From the IMG/VR virus record IMGVR_UViG_3300023174_000407, positions 1 through 34,582 of that record: a DNA stretch of 34,582 nucleotides; one strand, written 5' to 3'. This DNA is from a virus. A program made the position numbers and the translations under genes. Below the pieces are notes generated by a model. It made no database searches, was not told where the DNA came from, and saw nothing but the letters and a program-made list of their open reading frames with translations. Below are positions 8,105 to 14,929 of the stretch, one piece after another (within the stretch, counting starts at the first letter, position 1; each line of letters begins with the position of its first letter).

Positions 8105-8175
8105 GCGAATGTTGCATAATGGTAGTGCTCCTTCCTTCCAAGTAGGTGGCGAGAGTTCGATCCTCTCCATTCGCT
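8105..8175 (+). tRNA. tRNA-Gly (TCC)
   Basis: Acceptor GCGAATG/CATTCGC is perfect. The anticodon loop CTTCCAA gives TCC at 8137-8139; the anticodon stem has one T-T mismatch. The T-arm GAGAG-TTCGATC-CTCTC is perfect. No CCA is encoded. Confidence 0.9.
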
Positions 8176-8179
8176 CAAG

Positions 8180-8219
8180 GGAAAGAGATTGGCATAATAT
8201 AACTTGCTAGTCTCTTTCC
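8180..8219 (+). other. Stem-loop between tRNA-Gly and tRNA-Asn
   Basis: GGAAAGAGAT (8180-8189) pairs with GTCTCTTTCC (8210-8219): nine Watson-Crick pairs plus one G-U, with a 20-base loop. A short T-containing stretch follows, but there is no clean U-tract. It may be an RNase processing hairpin or a weak terminator inside the tRNA belt. Confidence 0.5.
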
Positions 8220-8224
8220 TTCTA

Positions 8225-8297
8225 TCCCCAATAGCTCAATCGGCAGAGCGTCAAACTGTTAATTTGAATGTTCCTAGTTCAAGTCTAGGTTGGGGAG
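8225..8297 (+). tRNA. tRNA-Asn (GTT)
   Basis: Acceptor TCCCCAA/TTGGGGA is perfect, with discriminator G. Anticodon stem TCAAA/TTTGA with loop CTGTTAA gives GTT at 8258-8260. The T-arm CCTAG-TTCAAGT-CTAGG is perfect. No CCA is encoded. Confidence 0.93.
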
Positions 8298-8338
8298 CTC
8301 GGAGGCAGACGTTCTACAATTACCTAGAAAGGGTTAAA

Positions 8339-9361
8339 ATGAAAAAGGCATTAGTTACTGGAGTTACTGGACAAGATGGTTCTTACCTTGTAGAGTTTCT
8401 TTTAGAAAAAGGATATGAGGTTCACGGACTTAACCGTAGAACATCAACCCCTAATGATGATAGGGTTAACCATTTATCAAAAACACCTAACTTTTTTATG
8501 CATGACGGTGATCTTACAGACTCAGGTTCACTTACAAGACTAATTAGTTTAATTAAACCAGATGAGATTTATAATCTTGGTGCACAATCACACGTTGGAC
8601 TATCTTTTGATTATGCAGAAGTAACTGCAGATATTAATGCTTTAGGACCACTTCGTATTCTTGAGGCTATTAGATTACTGGGTCTTAATACAAAATTTTA
8701 TCAGGCATCTACATCAGAAATGTTTGGTAAAGTTCAGGAAATTCCACAGTCAGAAACTACTGCATTCTATCCACGATCACCATACGGTGTAGCAAAACTT
8801 TATGCTTATTGGATTACAAAAAATTATCGTGAGTCTTATGGAATGTTTGCTTGTTCTGGCATTCTTTTTAATCACGAGTCTCCAAGACGTGGAGATAATT
8901 TTGTTACCCAGAAAATTGTAAAGGGTTTACACGCAATATCAAATAACAAACAAGACTGTTTATATCTTGGAAATCTTGATGCTATGCGTGACTGGGGTCA
9001 TGCCAAAGACTTTATTGAGGCTATGTGGATGATTCTGCAACAAGATGAACCAGATGATTTTGTTATTGCAACAGGTGAAACACACTCTGTTAGACACTTT
9101 ATTGATATTGCATCAAAGCATTTTGATATGAATATTGAATGGCAAGGCGAAGGTTTAGATGAAATAGGCATTGATACTAATACAGGAAATACCGTTATTA
9201 GAATTAGCCCAGAGTTTTTTAGACCAGCAGAAGTAGATATTTTAATTGGAAATATTGACAAGGCTATTACAAAACTTGGGTGGAAGCCTAAGATGTCTTT
9301 TGAAGAACTTGTAGAAGATATGTGTAAAAGCATTACAAAAGAGAGTATACTAGAAGTATGA
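8339..9361 (+). CDS. gmd: GDP-mannose 4,6-dehydratase
   Basis: 340 residues, the normal length for GMD. An extended short-chain dehydrogenase: nucleotide-binding GVTGQDGSY (residues 8-16), HDGDLTD, a catalytic T-S-E (T125-E127 in [10 protein letters not shown]) and YGVAK (Y149, K153). It converts GDP-mannose to GDP-4-keto-6-deoxymannose, the precursor of GDP-fucose, rhamnose or perosamine. The frame is open upstream through tRNA-Asn, but AGAAAGGG just before ATG 8339 and the exact family N-terminus set the start. It is flanked by tRNAs, a typical place for acquired cargo. The epimerase-like gene at 26779 or a host enzyme could use its product (inference). Confidence 0.92.
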   Translation: MKKALVTGVTGQDGSYLVEFLLEKGYEVHGLNRRTSTPNDDRVNHLSKTPNFFMHDGDLTDSGSLTRLISLIKPDEIYNLGAQSHVGLSFDYAEVTADINALGPLRILEAIRLLGLNTKFYQASTSEMFGKVQEIPQSETTAFYPRSPYGVAKLYAYWITKNYRESYGMFACSGILFNHESPRRGDNFVTQKIVKGLHAISNNKQDCLYLGNLDAMRDWGHAKDFIEAMWMILQQDEPDDFVIATGETHSVRHFIDIASKHFDMNIEWQGEGLDEIGIDTNTGNTVIRISPEFFRPAEVDILIGNIDKAITKLGWKPKMSFEELVEDMCKSITKESILEV

Positions 9362-9579
9362 TTGAAACACAAGAAGTAGTAGATCGTCAGTTAAAGGTTG
9401 CAGATAGATGTGACAGGTGTGGCTCTCAAGCCTTTGTCCTTGTTAAAGGTATTACAGGGGAGCTAATGTTTTGTGGGCATCACTATACAAAGAATCAGAA
9501 TGCGTTGGAAAACTATGCATATGAAGTTATTGATGAAAGGCATTATATAAACAGTCATTCTGCTTCAAGCCCTATTTAA
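9358..9579 (+). CDS. Actinobacterial-type small Cys/His zinc protein
   Basis: 73 residues. The core [12 protein letters not shown], followed by GELMFCGHH, is a pattern I associate with small actinobacterial proteins of unknown function (DUF7455-like). The two cysteine pairs/His probably bind zinc. It overlaps gmd by four bases (ATGA). Its presence supports an actinobacterial host. It is followed within six bases by a tRNA gene. Confidence 0.75.
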   Translation: MIETQEVVDRQLKVADRCDRCGSQAFVLVKGITGELMFCGHHYTKNQNALENYAYEVIDERHYINSHSASSPI

Positions 9580-9584
9580 TTTTA

Positions 9585-9658
9585 GGGGTGGTAGCTTAGT
9601 TGGTTAAAGCCCCGAACTCATAATTCGGTAATCGTCAGTTCAAGTCTGACCCACCCCA
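9585..9658 (+). tRNA. tRNA with CAT anticodon (elongator Met or Ile2)
   Basis: Acceptor GGGGTGG/CCACCCC is perfect. Anticodon stem CCGAA/TTCGG with loop CTCATAA gives CAT at 9619-9621. The T-arm GTCAG-TTCAAGT-CTGAC is perfect. The 1-72 pair and the lack of three G-C pairs below the anticodon loop argue against initiator. Whether the C is modified to lysidine (Ile) cannot be told from sequence. Confidence 0.9.
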
Positions 9659-9660
9659 CG

Positions 9661-9733
9661 CCCTTTGTAGCTCAGTGGATAGAGCGATAGGTTTCTACCC
9701 TACAGGTCGGGAGTTCGAATCTCTCCAAAGGGA
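9661..9733 (+). tRNA. tRNA-Arg (TCT)
   Basis: Acceptor CCCTTTG/CAAAGGG. D-arm GCTC/GAGC. The anticodon loop TTTCTAC gives TCT at 9694-9696, with an A-C mismatch at the base of the stem. T-arm GGGAG-TTCGAAT-CTCTC. It reads AGA, the arginine codon used heavily in this AT-rich DNA. It begins two bases after the preceding tRNA. Confidence 0.9.
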
Positions 9734-9762
9734 CAAATAACAAAATAAGATAGTAGGAAAAA

Positions 9763-10422
9763 ATGGAAAATCTTTTTAGTGAATATTTAATTGAAAACGG
9801 AGAAAGCTCATTTTCTCAAAACAATCAAGACAAGTTGGTATTGTTTTTACTTGGGGAATCTCCTGGATTCTTTGTAGAATTTGGTGCAGTTGATGGCGTT
9901 GCCCTTAGTAATACTTTTATTTTAGAAAAAAGTTTTAACTGGGCAGGTATAGTTTGTGAACCTTCTATTCTTTCTCGTGAAAAATTAATAGCCACTAGAG
10001 ATTGCCACATAGATTTTAATTGTGTTACAAATAAGTCTGGTGAAGTTGTAAGTTTTATTGAGACTGGTAATGGTTTGTCTTCTATGGAAAAGTATGCATA
10101 TGATGATATGTGGTCAGATATGAGAAGAGATGGATATTCCTACAATGTTCCAACAATATCACTGATAGATTTATTAAATAAGTATGATGCTCCAGATGTT
10201 ATAGATTATTTATCTATAGATACCGAAGGCTCGGAGCTTGAAATCCTTACCGCATATGATTTTTTAAGAACATTTAAGGTAATTACTGTGGAGCATAATT
10301 ACACAGATAATAGAGAAAAAATTTATGATTTATTAACCTCTAAAGGTTATGTAAGAGTAATGGAAGATCGTTCAAAATGGGATGATTGGTACATTCACGA
10401 ATCAGTTTCACTTCCCAACTAA
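9763..10422 (+). CDS. FkbM-family SAM methyltransferase
   Basis: 219 residues. The SAM-binding strand and loop are in GFFVEFGAVDGVALSN (about residues 35-50). The conserved second motif is DYLSIDTEGSELEIL (about 148-162), followed by ITVEHNY. This is the FkbM pattern, whose members O-methylate sugars or lipids. GGAAAAA precedes the ATG. It lies directly after the tRNA belt and could act on the glycan built by the sugar enzymes elsewhere in the window (inference). Confidence 0.85.
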   Translation: MENLFSEYLIENGESSFSQNNQDKLVLFLLGESPGFFVEFGAVDGVALSNTFILEKSFNWAGIVCEPSILSREKLIATRDCHIDFNCVTNKSGEVVSFIETGNGLSSMEKYAYDDMWSDMRRDGYSYNVPTISLIDLLNKYDAPDVIDYLSIDTEGSELEILTAYDFLRTFKVITVEHNYTDNREKIYDLLTSKGYVRVMEDRSKWDDWYIHESVSLPN

Positions 10423-10428
10423 AACCAA

Positions 10429-10455
10429 TGATATAATTAACTTGGGATTAATCCC
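10429..10455 (+). promoter_or_regulatory. Extended -10 promoter with palindrome at the expected +1
   Basis: TGATATAAT (10429-10437) is a full extended -10 with no good -35. The perfect palindrome GGGATTAATCCC (10444-10455) begins where transcription should start. It may be an operator or a 5'-end hairpin. It drives the M23 peptidase gene. The same layout recurs at 23099-23131. Confidence 0.6.
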
Positions 10456-10482
10456 TAATTTATTGGAAAAGAGTGATTATTA

Positions 10483-10872
10483 ATGGGTCTACCTATTAAG
10501 GGTGGTAAGGTTACAACACCTTACAAGAAGCTAGGAAAAATGTGGTCAAAAGGCTACCATACAGGAGTAGATTTTGCTTGCAAAGAAGGAACAGATATTG
10601 TTGCTGTTGCAGATGGCAAGATTGAAAATGCTAACTGGGGAGCCAGCTATGGTACACAGTTGGTACAAAAAGTTGATGGTGGATGGGTAATTTATGCACA
10701 TCTATCAAAGGCTCTAGTCAAGGCTGGAGACGTAGTAAAGAAGGGGCAACACATTGGAGAGTCTGGTAATACAGGCAATTCCTCTGGTCCACACCTTCAT
10801 TTTGAAATGAGAAATAACATTAGATGGAGTGCTGGAGAAGATATCGATCCTGCTAAAATTCTAGCTTCCTAG
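10483..10872 (+). CDS. M23/LytM-type peptidoglycan endopeptidase
   Basis: 129 residues, essentially one catalytic domain. The zinc ligands and catalytic His are complete: H26 and D30 in HTGVDF, H73 in YAHL, H104 and H106 in HLHFE. It cleaves peptide cross-links of cell wall. There is no signal peptide or wall-binding domain, so it needs a holin or acts from the virion. A membrane protein gene follows after a terminator-promoter, consistent with a lysis module. Confidence 0.85.
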   Translation: MGLPIKGGKVTTPYKKLGKMWSKGYHTGVDFACKEGTDIVAVADGKIENANWGASYGTQLVQKVDGGWVIYAHLSKALVKAGDVVKKGQHIGESGNTGNSSGPHLHFEMRNNIRWSAGEDIDPAKILAS

Positions 10873-10886
10873 TTTCAAAACATTAC

Positions 10887-10915
10887 AAAAGCCCTTGACA
10901 TTGTTGAGGGCTTTT
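10887..10915 (+). terminator. Rho-independent terminator after the M23 gene
   Basis: AAAAGCCCT (10887-10895) pairs with AGGGCTTTT (10907-10915): nine pairs, an 11-base loop, with the T-run built into the 3' arm. It lies 15 bases after the peptidase stop. Confidence 0.75.
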
Positions 10916-10923
10916 GCTATACT
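10895..10923 (+). promoter_or_regulatory. Strong promoter nested in the terminator
   Basis: TTGACA (10895-10900), a 17-base spacer, TATACT (10918-10923). The -35 starts at the last base of the 5' arm and lies in the hairpin loop; the 3' arm is in the spacer. It drives the membrane-protein operon beginning at 10963. Confidence 0.75.
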
Positions 10924-10962
10924 ATAACAAAGAAAACAATATTGCTTACATAAAGGATTAAG

Positions 10963-11244
10963 ATGGATTACAACGAATGGAAGTTTCAACAACTCAAAAA
11001 TAATACAGAGCAATCATATGAGAAATCAACCACAGCATCAAATATTGGTTTTTTTGTTGTTGCCTTTTTTCTTTGGTCTGCAATACTATTTATAGAGAAC
11101 TGGCTATTAATGATTTTTATTGGATCGTTGCATTCAGTATTTAGCTCTATTCCTGCACCAGGTTTTTGGACAGTGCTTTGGTTTAATATTTTGCTTGGAA
11201 TTGTCTTTAATATCATTAGACAAAACATTAAGGCTTCTAAGTGA
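10963..11244 (+). CDS. Two-helix membrane protein, possible holin
   Basis: 93 residues with a charged, soluble N-terminus (about 25 residues), a long hydrophobic stretch (about 27-56) and a second one (about 67-86), then a short basic tail. AAAGGAT precedes the ATG. The size and topology resemble a class II holin and it is next to the M23 peptidase, but no family motif is visible; it could be any small inner-membrane protein. Its stop overlaps the GTG of the next gene. Confidence 0.55.
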   Translation: MDYNEWKFQQLKNNTEQSYEKSTTASNIGFFVVAFFLWSAILFIENWLLMIFIGSLHSVFSSIPAPGFWTVLWFNILLGIVFNIIRQNIKASK

Positions 11245-11651
11245 ATAAACTAGTCCTAGTTGACATTGATGGAACGGTATCACATAGAACTAATCGTGAA
11301 CCATTTGAATATGATAAGGTCTCATCAGACCGCCCAGATCATAAAACTATTGAGGTAATTACTGCTTTATGGAAAGCAGGATACAAGATTATATTTATCT
11401 CTGCTCGTGATGATTCATGCTTTGAAGACTCATACGAATGGTTAAGACTAAATTGTCCTCCATTTATTAAACTATATATGCGTAAAACTGGTGACTCTCG
11501 TAAAGATGCAGTTATCAAAGAAGAAATATACCGCGAACACATTGAGCCCTTCTATGATGTATTTTGCGTATTTGATGATCGTAATCAAGTTGTAGATATG
11601 TGGAGAAGCATTGGTCTTAAATGTTTTCAGCCTGAGCCTGGTGACTTTTAA
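11241..11651 (+). CDS. Polynucleotide 3'-phosphatase (T4 PNK C-terminal domain-like, HAD)
   Basis: 136 residues. HAD motif I is LVDIDGT (D8, D10). Motif II is IFISAR (S54). The GDSRKDAVIKEEIY segment and CVFDDRNQVVDMWRSIG (D112, D113) match the phosphatase half of T4 polynucleotide kinase, which ends similarly. It should remove 3'-phosphates or 2',3'-cyclic phosphates from RNA or DNA. The N-terminal kinase domain is absent, so this is a stand-alone phosphatase. Start is GTG overlapping the previous stop (GTGA). A tRNA-repair role beside the phage tRNAs is possible, but no RNA ligase is in this window. Confidence 0.8.
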   Translation: MNKLVLVDIDGTVSHRTNREPFEYDKVSSDRPDHKTIEVITALWKAGYKIIFISARDDSCFEDSYEWLRLNCPPFIKLYMRKTGDSRKDAVIKEEIYREHIEPFYDVFCVFDDRNQVVDMWRSIGLKCFQPEPGDF

Positions 11652-11803
11652 TGGGTAGAGGTTTTCAGTTTGATTTCTTTGCAGAAGAATGGTCACACAC
11701 TTGTGGTGCTTGCAGTAAAGAATTGTATGCACCAACTAAAAAGCATATGGAAGGTAACTTCTGGCTACACACCCACTCAAATGACTGTCTTGGAGGATGG
11801 TAA
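11651..11803 (+). CDS. 50-residue CxxC zinc-finger-like protein
   Basis: Starts at the ATG of a TAATG junction. It holds a CGAC pair, then three histidines (KKHMEG, LHTHS) and a final NDCLGGW cysteine, suggesting one zinc site. Its stop overlaps the next ATG. The family is unknown, but the frame fits the operon's overlapping style exactly. Confidence 0.6.
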   Translation: MGRGFQFDFFAEEWSHTCGACSKELYAPTKKHMEGNFWLHTHSNDCLGGW

Positions 11804-12087
11804 TGAATAAAAAAGAACTAGAAAACTATTTATCTTATGAAGATGAAGAAATTATGTTGATGGATGGCTTTGAAGAAGCATTCATTGGTTTATCTAAAAG
11901 ATGTGGTCAGCCAACACTTGCAACATATTCATTTCTTAAGATGCTGGAAGTACTTGTTGAGCGTGATGATATGACATATGAAGAAGCAGATGAATACATA
12001 ATGTATAATTGCGAGGGTGCTTGGATGGGTGAACTAACACCTATCATTTTGCACGAATATAATGATCCTTGGAGAAATGATGTCTAA
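11803..12087 (+). CDS. Acidic hypothetical protein
   Basis: 94 residues, very acidic and probably helical. I chose ATG 11803 because GGAGG (11792-11796) is six bases upstream; an in-frame ATG at 11797 is too close. Unknown family; part of the small-gene operon that starts at 10963. Confidence 0.6.
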   Translation: MNKKELENYLSYEDEEIMLMDGFEEAFIGLSKRCGQPTLATYSFLKMLEVLVERDDMTYEEADEYIMYNCEGAWMGELTPIILHEYNDPWRNDV

Positions 12088-12277
12088 AGAAACTAAAAGT
12101 TATTTTATTAAGTCAACAGATGAGCTAACAGAGATTTTTGTAAAAGGTCTAAGAACATATGTTGAAAATCGTTTAGGTGAAACTGAAATGCATATGGAAG
12201 ACTTTGCGGTAGAAGCAGCAAACTTTGCAGAATGTTTTTATGCTACAATGACTGCACTACCAAAGGACAATGCATGA
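12080..12277 (+). CDS. Hypothetical protein
   Basis: 65 residues, start chosen at the second of two adjacent ATGs because GGAG (12071-12074) gives a five-base spacing. Amphipathic helices (AVEAANFAECFYATMTAL). It overlaps the genes on both sides. Not recognised. Confidence 0.55.
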   Translation: MSKETKSYFIKSTDELTEIFVKGLRTYVENRLGETEMHMEDFAVEAANFAECFYATMTALPKDNA

Positions 12278-12525
12278 ATAAATTAGAATTGCTTGAAAAT
12301 TTTGATAAAGCAAATAATGGAACATACAATCTGGATGATTTGGCAGAACTAATTGTTGAAGCCTATGAACTAGGCAGTGATGATGTATATGAAAAGATTG
12401 AACCAGTACGTCAATACTGCAATGAATTATTTGAAAGAGGTCTGGGTATTGATGCTTCAGATCCAAGATTCACTGCACGTTTAGTTGCTACTCAAGTACT
12501 GAATTATTTAGATGGTGAGGAATAA
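12274..12525 (+). CDS. Acidic helical hypothetical protein
   Basis: 83 residues starting at the ATGA overlap with the previous stop. Predicted helical and acidic (NLDDLAELIVEAYELGSDDV). Not recognised. Stop and next ATG share a TAATG. Confidence 0.6.
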   Translation: MNKLELLENFDKANNGTYNLDDLAELIVEAYELGSDDVYEKIEPVRQYCNELFERGLGIDASDPRFTARLVATQVLNYLDGEE

Positions 12526-12710
12526 TGATAGCACTAGATGGTCCATTTGAAGGCAAGGAATATAGAGATATTCCAGATGAAACAAAGCAAATTATAGATT
12601 TTTATCGTGACTGGCATGTAACTGCAGAAATGCTTGAAGATCCAAACTATTATCCAATTCACAAAGTGGTATATAATAGAACAGAAAATGGTTGGGTGCA
12701 AGAAAAGTGA
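12525..12710 (+). CDS. Hypothetical protein
   Basis: 61 residues with no recognised motif; Trp/Tyr-rich C-terminal half. TAATG coupling upstream and GTGA coupling downstream support translation. Confidence 0.55.
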   Translation: MIALDGPFEGKEYRDIPDETKQIIDFYRDWHVTAEMLEDPNYYPIHKVVYNRTENGWVQEK

Positions 12711-12820
12711 AATTTTCACACTCAGTCGCTGAGTTATTAATTTTAAGTTTTGTAGCATTAAATTGCTATGTTAATGTAAGAAGATATATATGGGACAGGA
12801 GGAAGCGTAATGGAATTTAA
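12707..12820 (+). CDS. 37-residue single-span membrane peptide
   Basis: Starts at GTG 12707 in a GTGA overlap. A short polar start is followed by a hydrophobic span (LLILSFVALNCYV) and a strongly basic tail (RRYIWDRRKR). This is the N-out/C-in pattern of small phage membrane peptides. It overlaps the next gene. Call rests on topology and gene packing only. Confidence 0.5.
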   Translation: MKFSHSVAELLILSFVALNCYVNVRRYIWDRRKRNGI

Positions 12821-13049
12821 TTTGCACCACGATGTAGATAAAGGACCACTAGTTAGATGGGTAGCTAATCAGGCTATGAATATATCTGGTTGGTTGGCAA
12901 AAGTATCCTCCCCATATGCAGATATGTATACAGCGGTGTGGGATGATTATGAGGATGATGAATTATCTGTGCCACATAACCAAATGGGAATATTTGAAGA
13001 TCTTGAACCATTTCCACAATTTGAAAAACTAACAGAGGATTTAATTTAA
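12810..13049 (+). CDS. Acidic hypothetical protein
   Basis: 79 residues, preceded by GGAGG seven bases before the ATG. The C-terminal half is acidic (WDDYEDDEL). Not recognised; part of the small-gene operon. Confidence 0.55.
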   Translation: MEFNLHHDVDKGPLVRWVANQAMNISGWLAKVSSPYADMYTAVWDDYEDDELSVPHNQMGIFEDLEPFPQFEKLTEDLI

Positions 13050-13219
13050 TGACAGATGATATGTATTACTACAGAGACCAAATGAAAGAATTGCAAAATG
13101 TAAATGCTTTTGTAAGAGTAAACACTCTTAGAACTGTTTTAAATAAATTAGAATGGATTAAAGAACAAGGCGGTAGCATAGATCATGCTATTGAATTTCT
13201 TAAGTCGGAGTTAAAATGA
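13049..13219 (+). CDS. 56-residue helical hypothetical protein
   Basis: Starts in a TAATG junction and ends in an ATGA junction. The sequence is helical with a Leu/Val heptad-like centre (VNTLRTVLNKLEWIKEQGG). Not recognised. Its packing between neighbours is the main evidence. Confidence 0.55.
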   Translation: MTDDMYYYRDQMKELQNVNAFVRVNTLRTVLNKLEWIKEQGGSIDHAIEFLKSELK

Positions 13220-13353
13220 TACAAAAGATTTTAAGATATGCTGAACATTTAGGTTTAGATAAAGAAGAATTATTAGAAATGACAATGTTAGAAGCAATGT
13301 TATTAATTGAACAAACAAAAGATATGTGGAAGGAAGTAAAACAAATTGGGTAA
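13216..13353 (+). CDS. 45-residue helical hypothetical protein
   Basis: ATGA overlap with the previous gene. Amphipathic acidic helix with many Leu and Met residues. Not recognised. Its 3' end overlaps a TTG-started basic gene. Confidence 0.5.
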   Translation: MIQKILRYAEHLGLDKEELLEMTMLEAMLLIEQTKDMWKEVKQIG

Positions 13354-13468
13354 GCATCACGATAAAGTTGCAAGAGCATTAGAAATTAGAATTAAAAATG
13401 TTCCAAACAGAGGTGGATATAACACTCCTGGATCAATGAATAAAAGAAAAACTGGATATAAGAAATAA
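13346..13468 (+). CDS. 40-residue basic protein
   Basis: TTG start with GGAAGGAAG about nine bases upstream, overlapping the previous gene by eight bases. Strongly basic, ending in NKRKTGYKK with a Gly/Asn/Pro-rich centre, so nucleic-acid binding is possible. It is the last gene before a new promoter. Confidence 0.5.
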   Translation: MGKHHDKVARALEIRIKNVPNRGGYNTPGSMNKRKTGYKK

Positions 13469-13474
13469 ATTAAG

Positions 13475-13503
13475 TTGACAATCTCTCGGTCATATGCTAA
13501 ACT
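13475..13503 (+). promoter_or_regulatory. Promoter giving a leaderless mRNA (transglycosylase)
   Basis: TTGACA (13475-13480), 17-base spacer, TAAACT (13498-13503), then six bases to ATG 13510. No ribosome site is needed or visible. Confidence 0.65.
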
Positions 13504-13509
13504 AGAATA

Positions 13510-14034
13510 ATGCGATTCAAAACCTTGGTTTTGATTCCCCTTTTTGCGCTTCTTGGAGGGTCTGCAATCCATGCAGAAGCCACCACGCTACCAAAAAGCC
13601 AGAGTCAAACTAGTGCTAATGCACCGCTAAAAACAAATATAACACCTTCCCCAGAAACAACTATTTCGTTGGATTACAGAAATACAGAAGCAGCATCACG
13701 ATCTGCTGCAAGATACAAATATGCCACTCCAGAGTATAATAAACTTTGGGCTAAGTCATATATGTCGTCCAAGTATAAATGGGAAACAAAACAATACCAA
13801 TGCCTAGTAACTTTATGGAACCGTGAAAGCGGTTGGCGTTCAAACGCACATAATAAAAGTTCAGGAGCACACGGTATACCACAGTCATTGCCAGGAAGTA
13901 AGATGGCATCAGCAGGACCTGACTGGAAATCAAATCCACACACACAAATTATGTGGGGTTTGAAATACATTAAAGGGAGATACAAAACACCTTGTGGAGC
14001 CTTAGTTCATTCTAACAACCACAACTGGTACTAG
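13510..14034 (+). CDS. Secreted lytic-transglycosylase-like protein, actinobacterial type
   Basis: 174 residues. A signal peptide (MRFK then hydrophobic LVLIPLFALLGGSAIHA) is followed by a Ser/Thr/Pro linker and a compact SLT-like domain from about residue 90. The catalytic acid is probably E106 in LWNRESGWR. The following SSGAHGIPQSLPGSKM and TQIMWGLKYIKGRYKTPC are typical of actinobacterial wall-active transglycosylases. It would cut glycan strands outside the membrane, in lysis or as a host-derived wall enzyme. It has its own promoter and no SD. Confidence 0.8.
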   Translation: MRFKTLVLIPLFALLGGSAIHAEATTLPKSQSQTSANAPLKTNITPSPETTISLDYRNTEAASRSAARYKYATPEYNKLWAKSYMSSKYKWETKQYQCLVTLWNRESGWRSNAHNKSSGAHGIPQSLPGSKMASAGPDWKSNPHTQIMWGLKYIKGRYKTPCGALVHSNNHNWY

Positions 14035-14084
14035 CAAGATGTCCTGAGCACAGACATTAAACTGCTCGCCATTAATTATTGCTG

Positions 14085-14090
14085 TACAAT
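14085..14090 (+). promoter_or_regulatory. -10 element 6 bases before ATG 14097
   Basis: TACAAT at 14085-14090, preceded directly by TG; no good -35 at 16-18 bases. The gap to the ATG is six bases, the same as in other leaderless genes here. Confidence 0.4.
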
Positions 14091-14096
14091 AATGAT

Positions 14097-14360
14097 ATGC
14101 CCAAAGATGTTGAGCGTCAACGAAATAGGGATTATGTGCGAAAAATTAAAGAGCAAAATCCCTGCACAGATTGTGGAAAATTTTATCATTTTAGCCAGAT
14201 GGACTTTGATCATCTTGGGGATAAGAAAGTTAATGTTGCTACATTAGCTAACTCAACAGCAAAGATTGCTGAAATAAAGAAAGAAATAGCAAAATGTCAG
14301 GTGGTTTGTGCAAACTGTCATAGGCTTAGAACTTGGCAAAGACTACAAAATGAGGTATAA
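14097..14360 (+). CDS. Small HNH-type zinc protein
   Basis: 87 residues. CTDCG at about residue 23, MDFDHLGDKK (the DH of the HNH motif), and VVCANCHRLRTW at the C-terminus fit a compact treble-clef HNH fold. This short type is widespread in phages and plasmids. It may be a nicking endonuclease, or have lost activity since no large DNA-binding part is present. I start at ATG 14097, not the TTG at 14079, because of the promoter spacing. Confidence 0.7.
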   Translation: MPKDVERQRNRDYVRKIKEQNPCTDCGKFYHFSQMDFDHLGDKKVNVATLANSTAKIAEIKKEIAKCQVVCANCHRLRTWQRLQNEV

Positions 14361-14361
14361 T
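14333..14361 (+). promoter_or_regulatory. Promoter giving a leaderless mRNA (Dps)
   Basis: TTGGCA (14333-14338), 17-base spacer, TATAAT (14356-14361), six bases to ATG 14368. The TAA of the upstream gene is part of the -10. Confidence 0.75.
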
Positions 14362-14367
14362 TAGGAT

Positions 14368-14814
14368 ATGGAAGAATTAATTCAAGCACTACGAGTACTA
14401 TTATCAGATACTGTTGCTCTAAAGTTTAAGGCACACGGATATCATTGGAATGTTGAGGGAGATGATTTTCCTCAATACCACGATTTCTTTGAAGATATTT
14501 ATACCGATTATGATGGTGCTATTGATACTTTTGCAGAATGGATTAGAAAACTTGGAGAATATGCTCCATATAAACTTTCTCGCTTCCAAGCATTTTCAGA
14601 TGTTCCTGAAACAGATGTAACATCTGATCCAGTTGCAATGTCAGCAGACCTTCTTATGGCTAATGATATGGTTACTGTAAAACTTTTAGAAGCGTTTGAT
14701 TTGGCTACCGCACAGCGTCAGCAAGCTCTTGCAAACTTCCTTGCAGAACGTCAAGATATGCACCAAAGATGGCATTGGATGCTCGGTGCAGTCGTAAAGC
14801 CAGCAGCAGAATAG
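14368..14814 (+). CDS. dps: Dps-like ferritin
   Basis: 148 residues, four-helix ferritin-like. The inter-subunit ferroxidase set is complete with family spacing: H26 in YHWNVEG, H38, E42, D53 and E57. Dps forms a 12-mer shell that oxidises and stores iron and protects DNA from peroxide. There is no basic tail, so DNA binding is less likely. Phage copies may protect viral DNA or hold iron during infection. It has its own strong leaderless promoter, so probably high expression. Confidence 0.88.
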   Translation: MEELIQALRVLLSDTVALKFKAHGYHWNVEGDDFPQYHDFFEDIYTDYDGAIDTFAEWIRKLGEYAPYKLSRFQAFSDVPETDVTSDPVAMSADLLMANDMVTVKLLEAFDLATAQRQQALANFLAERQDMHQRWHWMLGAVVKPAAE

Positions 14815-14816
14815 TC

Positions 14817-14845
14817 TTGACCGTATAGTATTTATTTGGTATTAT
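14817..14845 (+). promoter_or_regulatory. tRNA-Thr promoter
   Basis: TTGACC (14817-14822), 17-base spacer, TATTAT (14840-14845). The expected start is two or three bases before tRNA-Thr. Confidence 0.65.
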
Positions 14846-14854
14846 TAAGTACCA

Positions 14855-14926
14855 GCCTCTTTAGCTCAGTGGTAGAGCAACGCTCTTGTAAAGCGTAGGT
14901 CTTCAGTTCAAGTCTGAAAAGGGGCT
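14855..14926 (+). tRNA. tRNA-Thr (TGT)
   Basis: Acceptor GCCTCTT/AAGGGGC with one G-U. Anticodon stem ACGCT/AGCGT with loop CTTGTAA gives TGT at 14887-14889. T-arm TTCAG-TTCAAGT-CTGAA. It reads ACA, the main Thr codon in the tail fibre genes. It stands alone, away from the other five tRNAs. Confidence 0.92.
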
Positions 14927-14929
14927 CTA

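Noticed and set aside
8204-8338. Extended N-terminus of the GDP-mannose dehydratase
   Set aside because: This frame runs through tRNA-Asn, and the family N-terminus begins exactly at ATG 8339 with a ribosome site.
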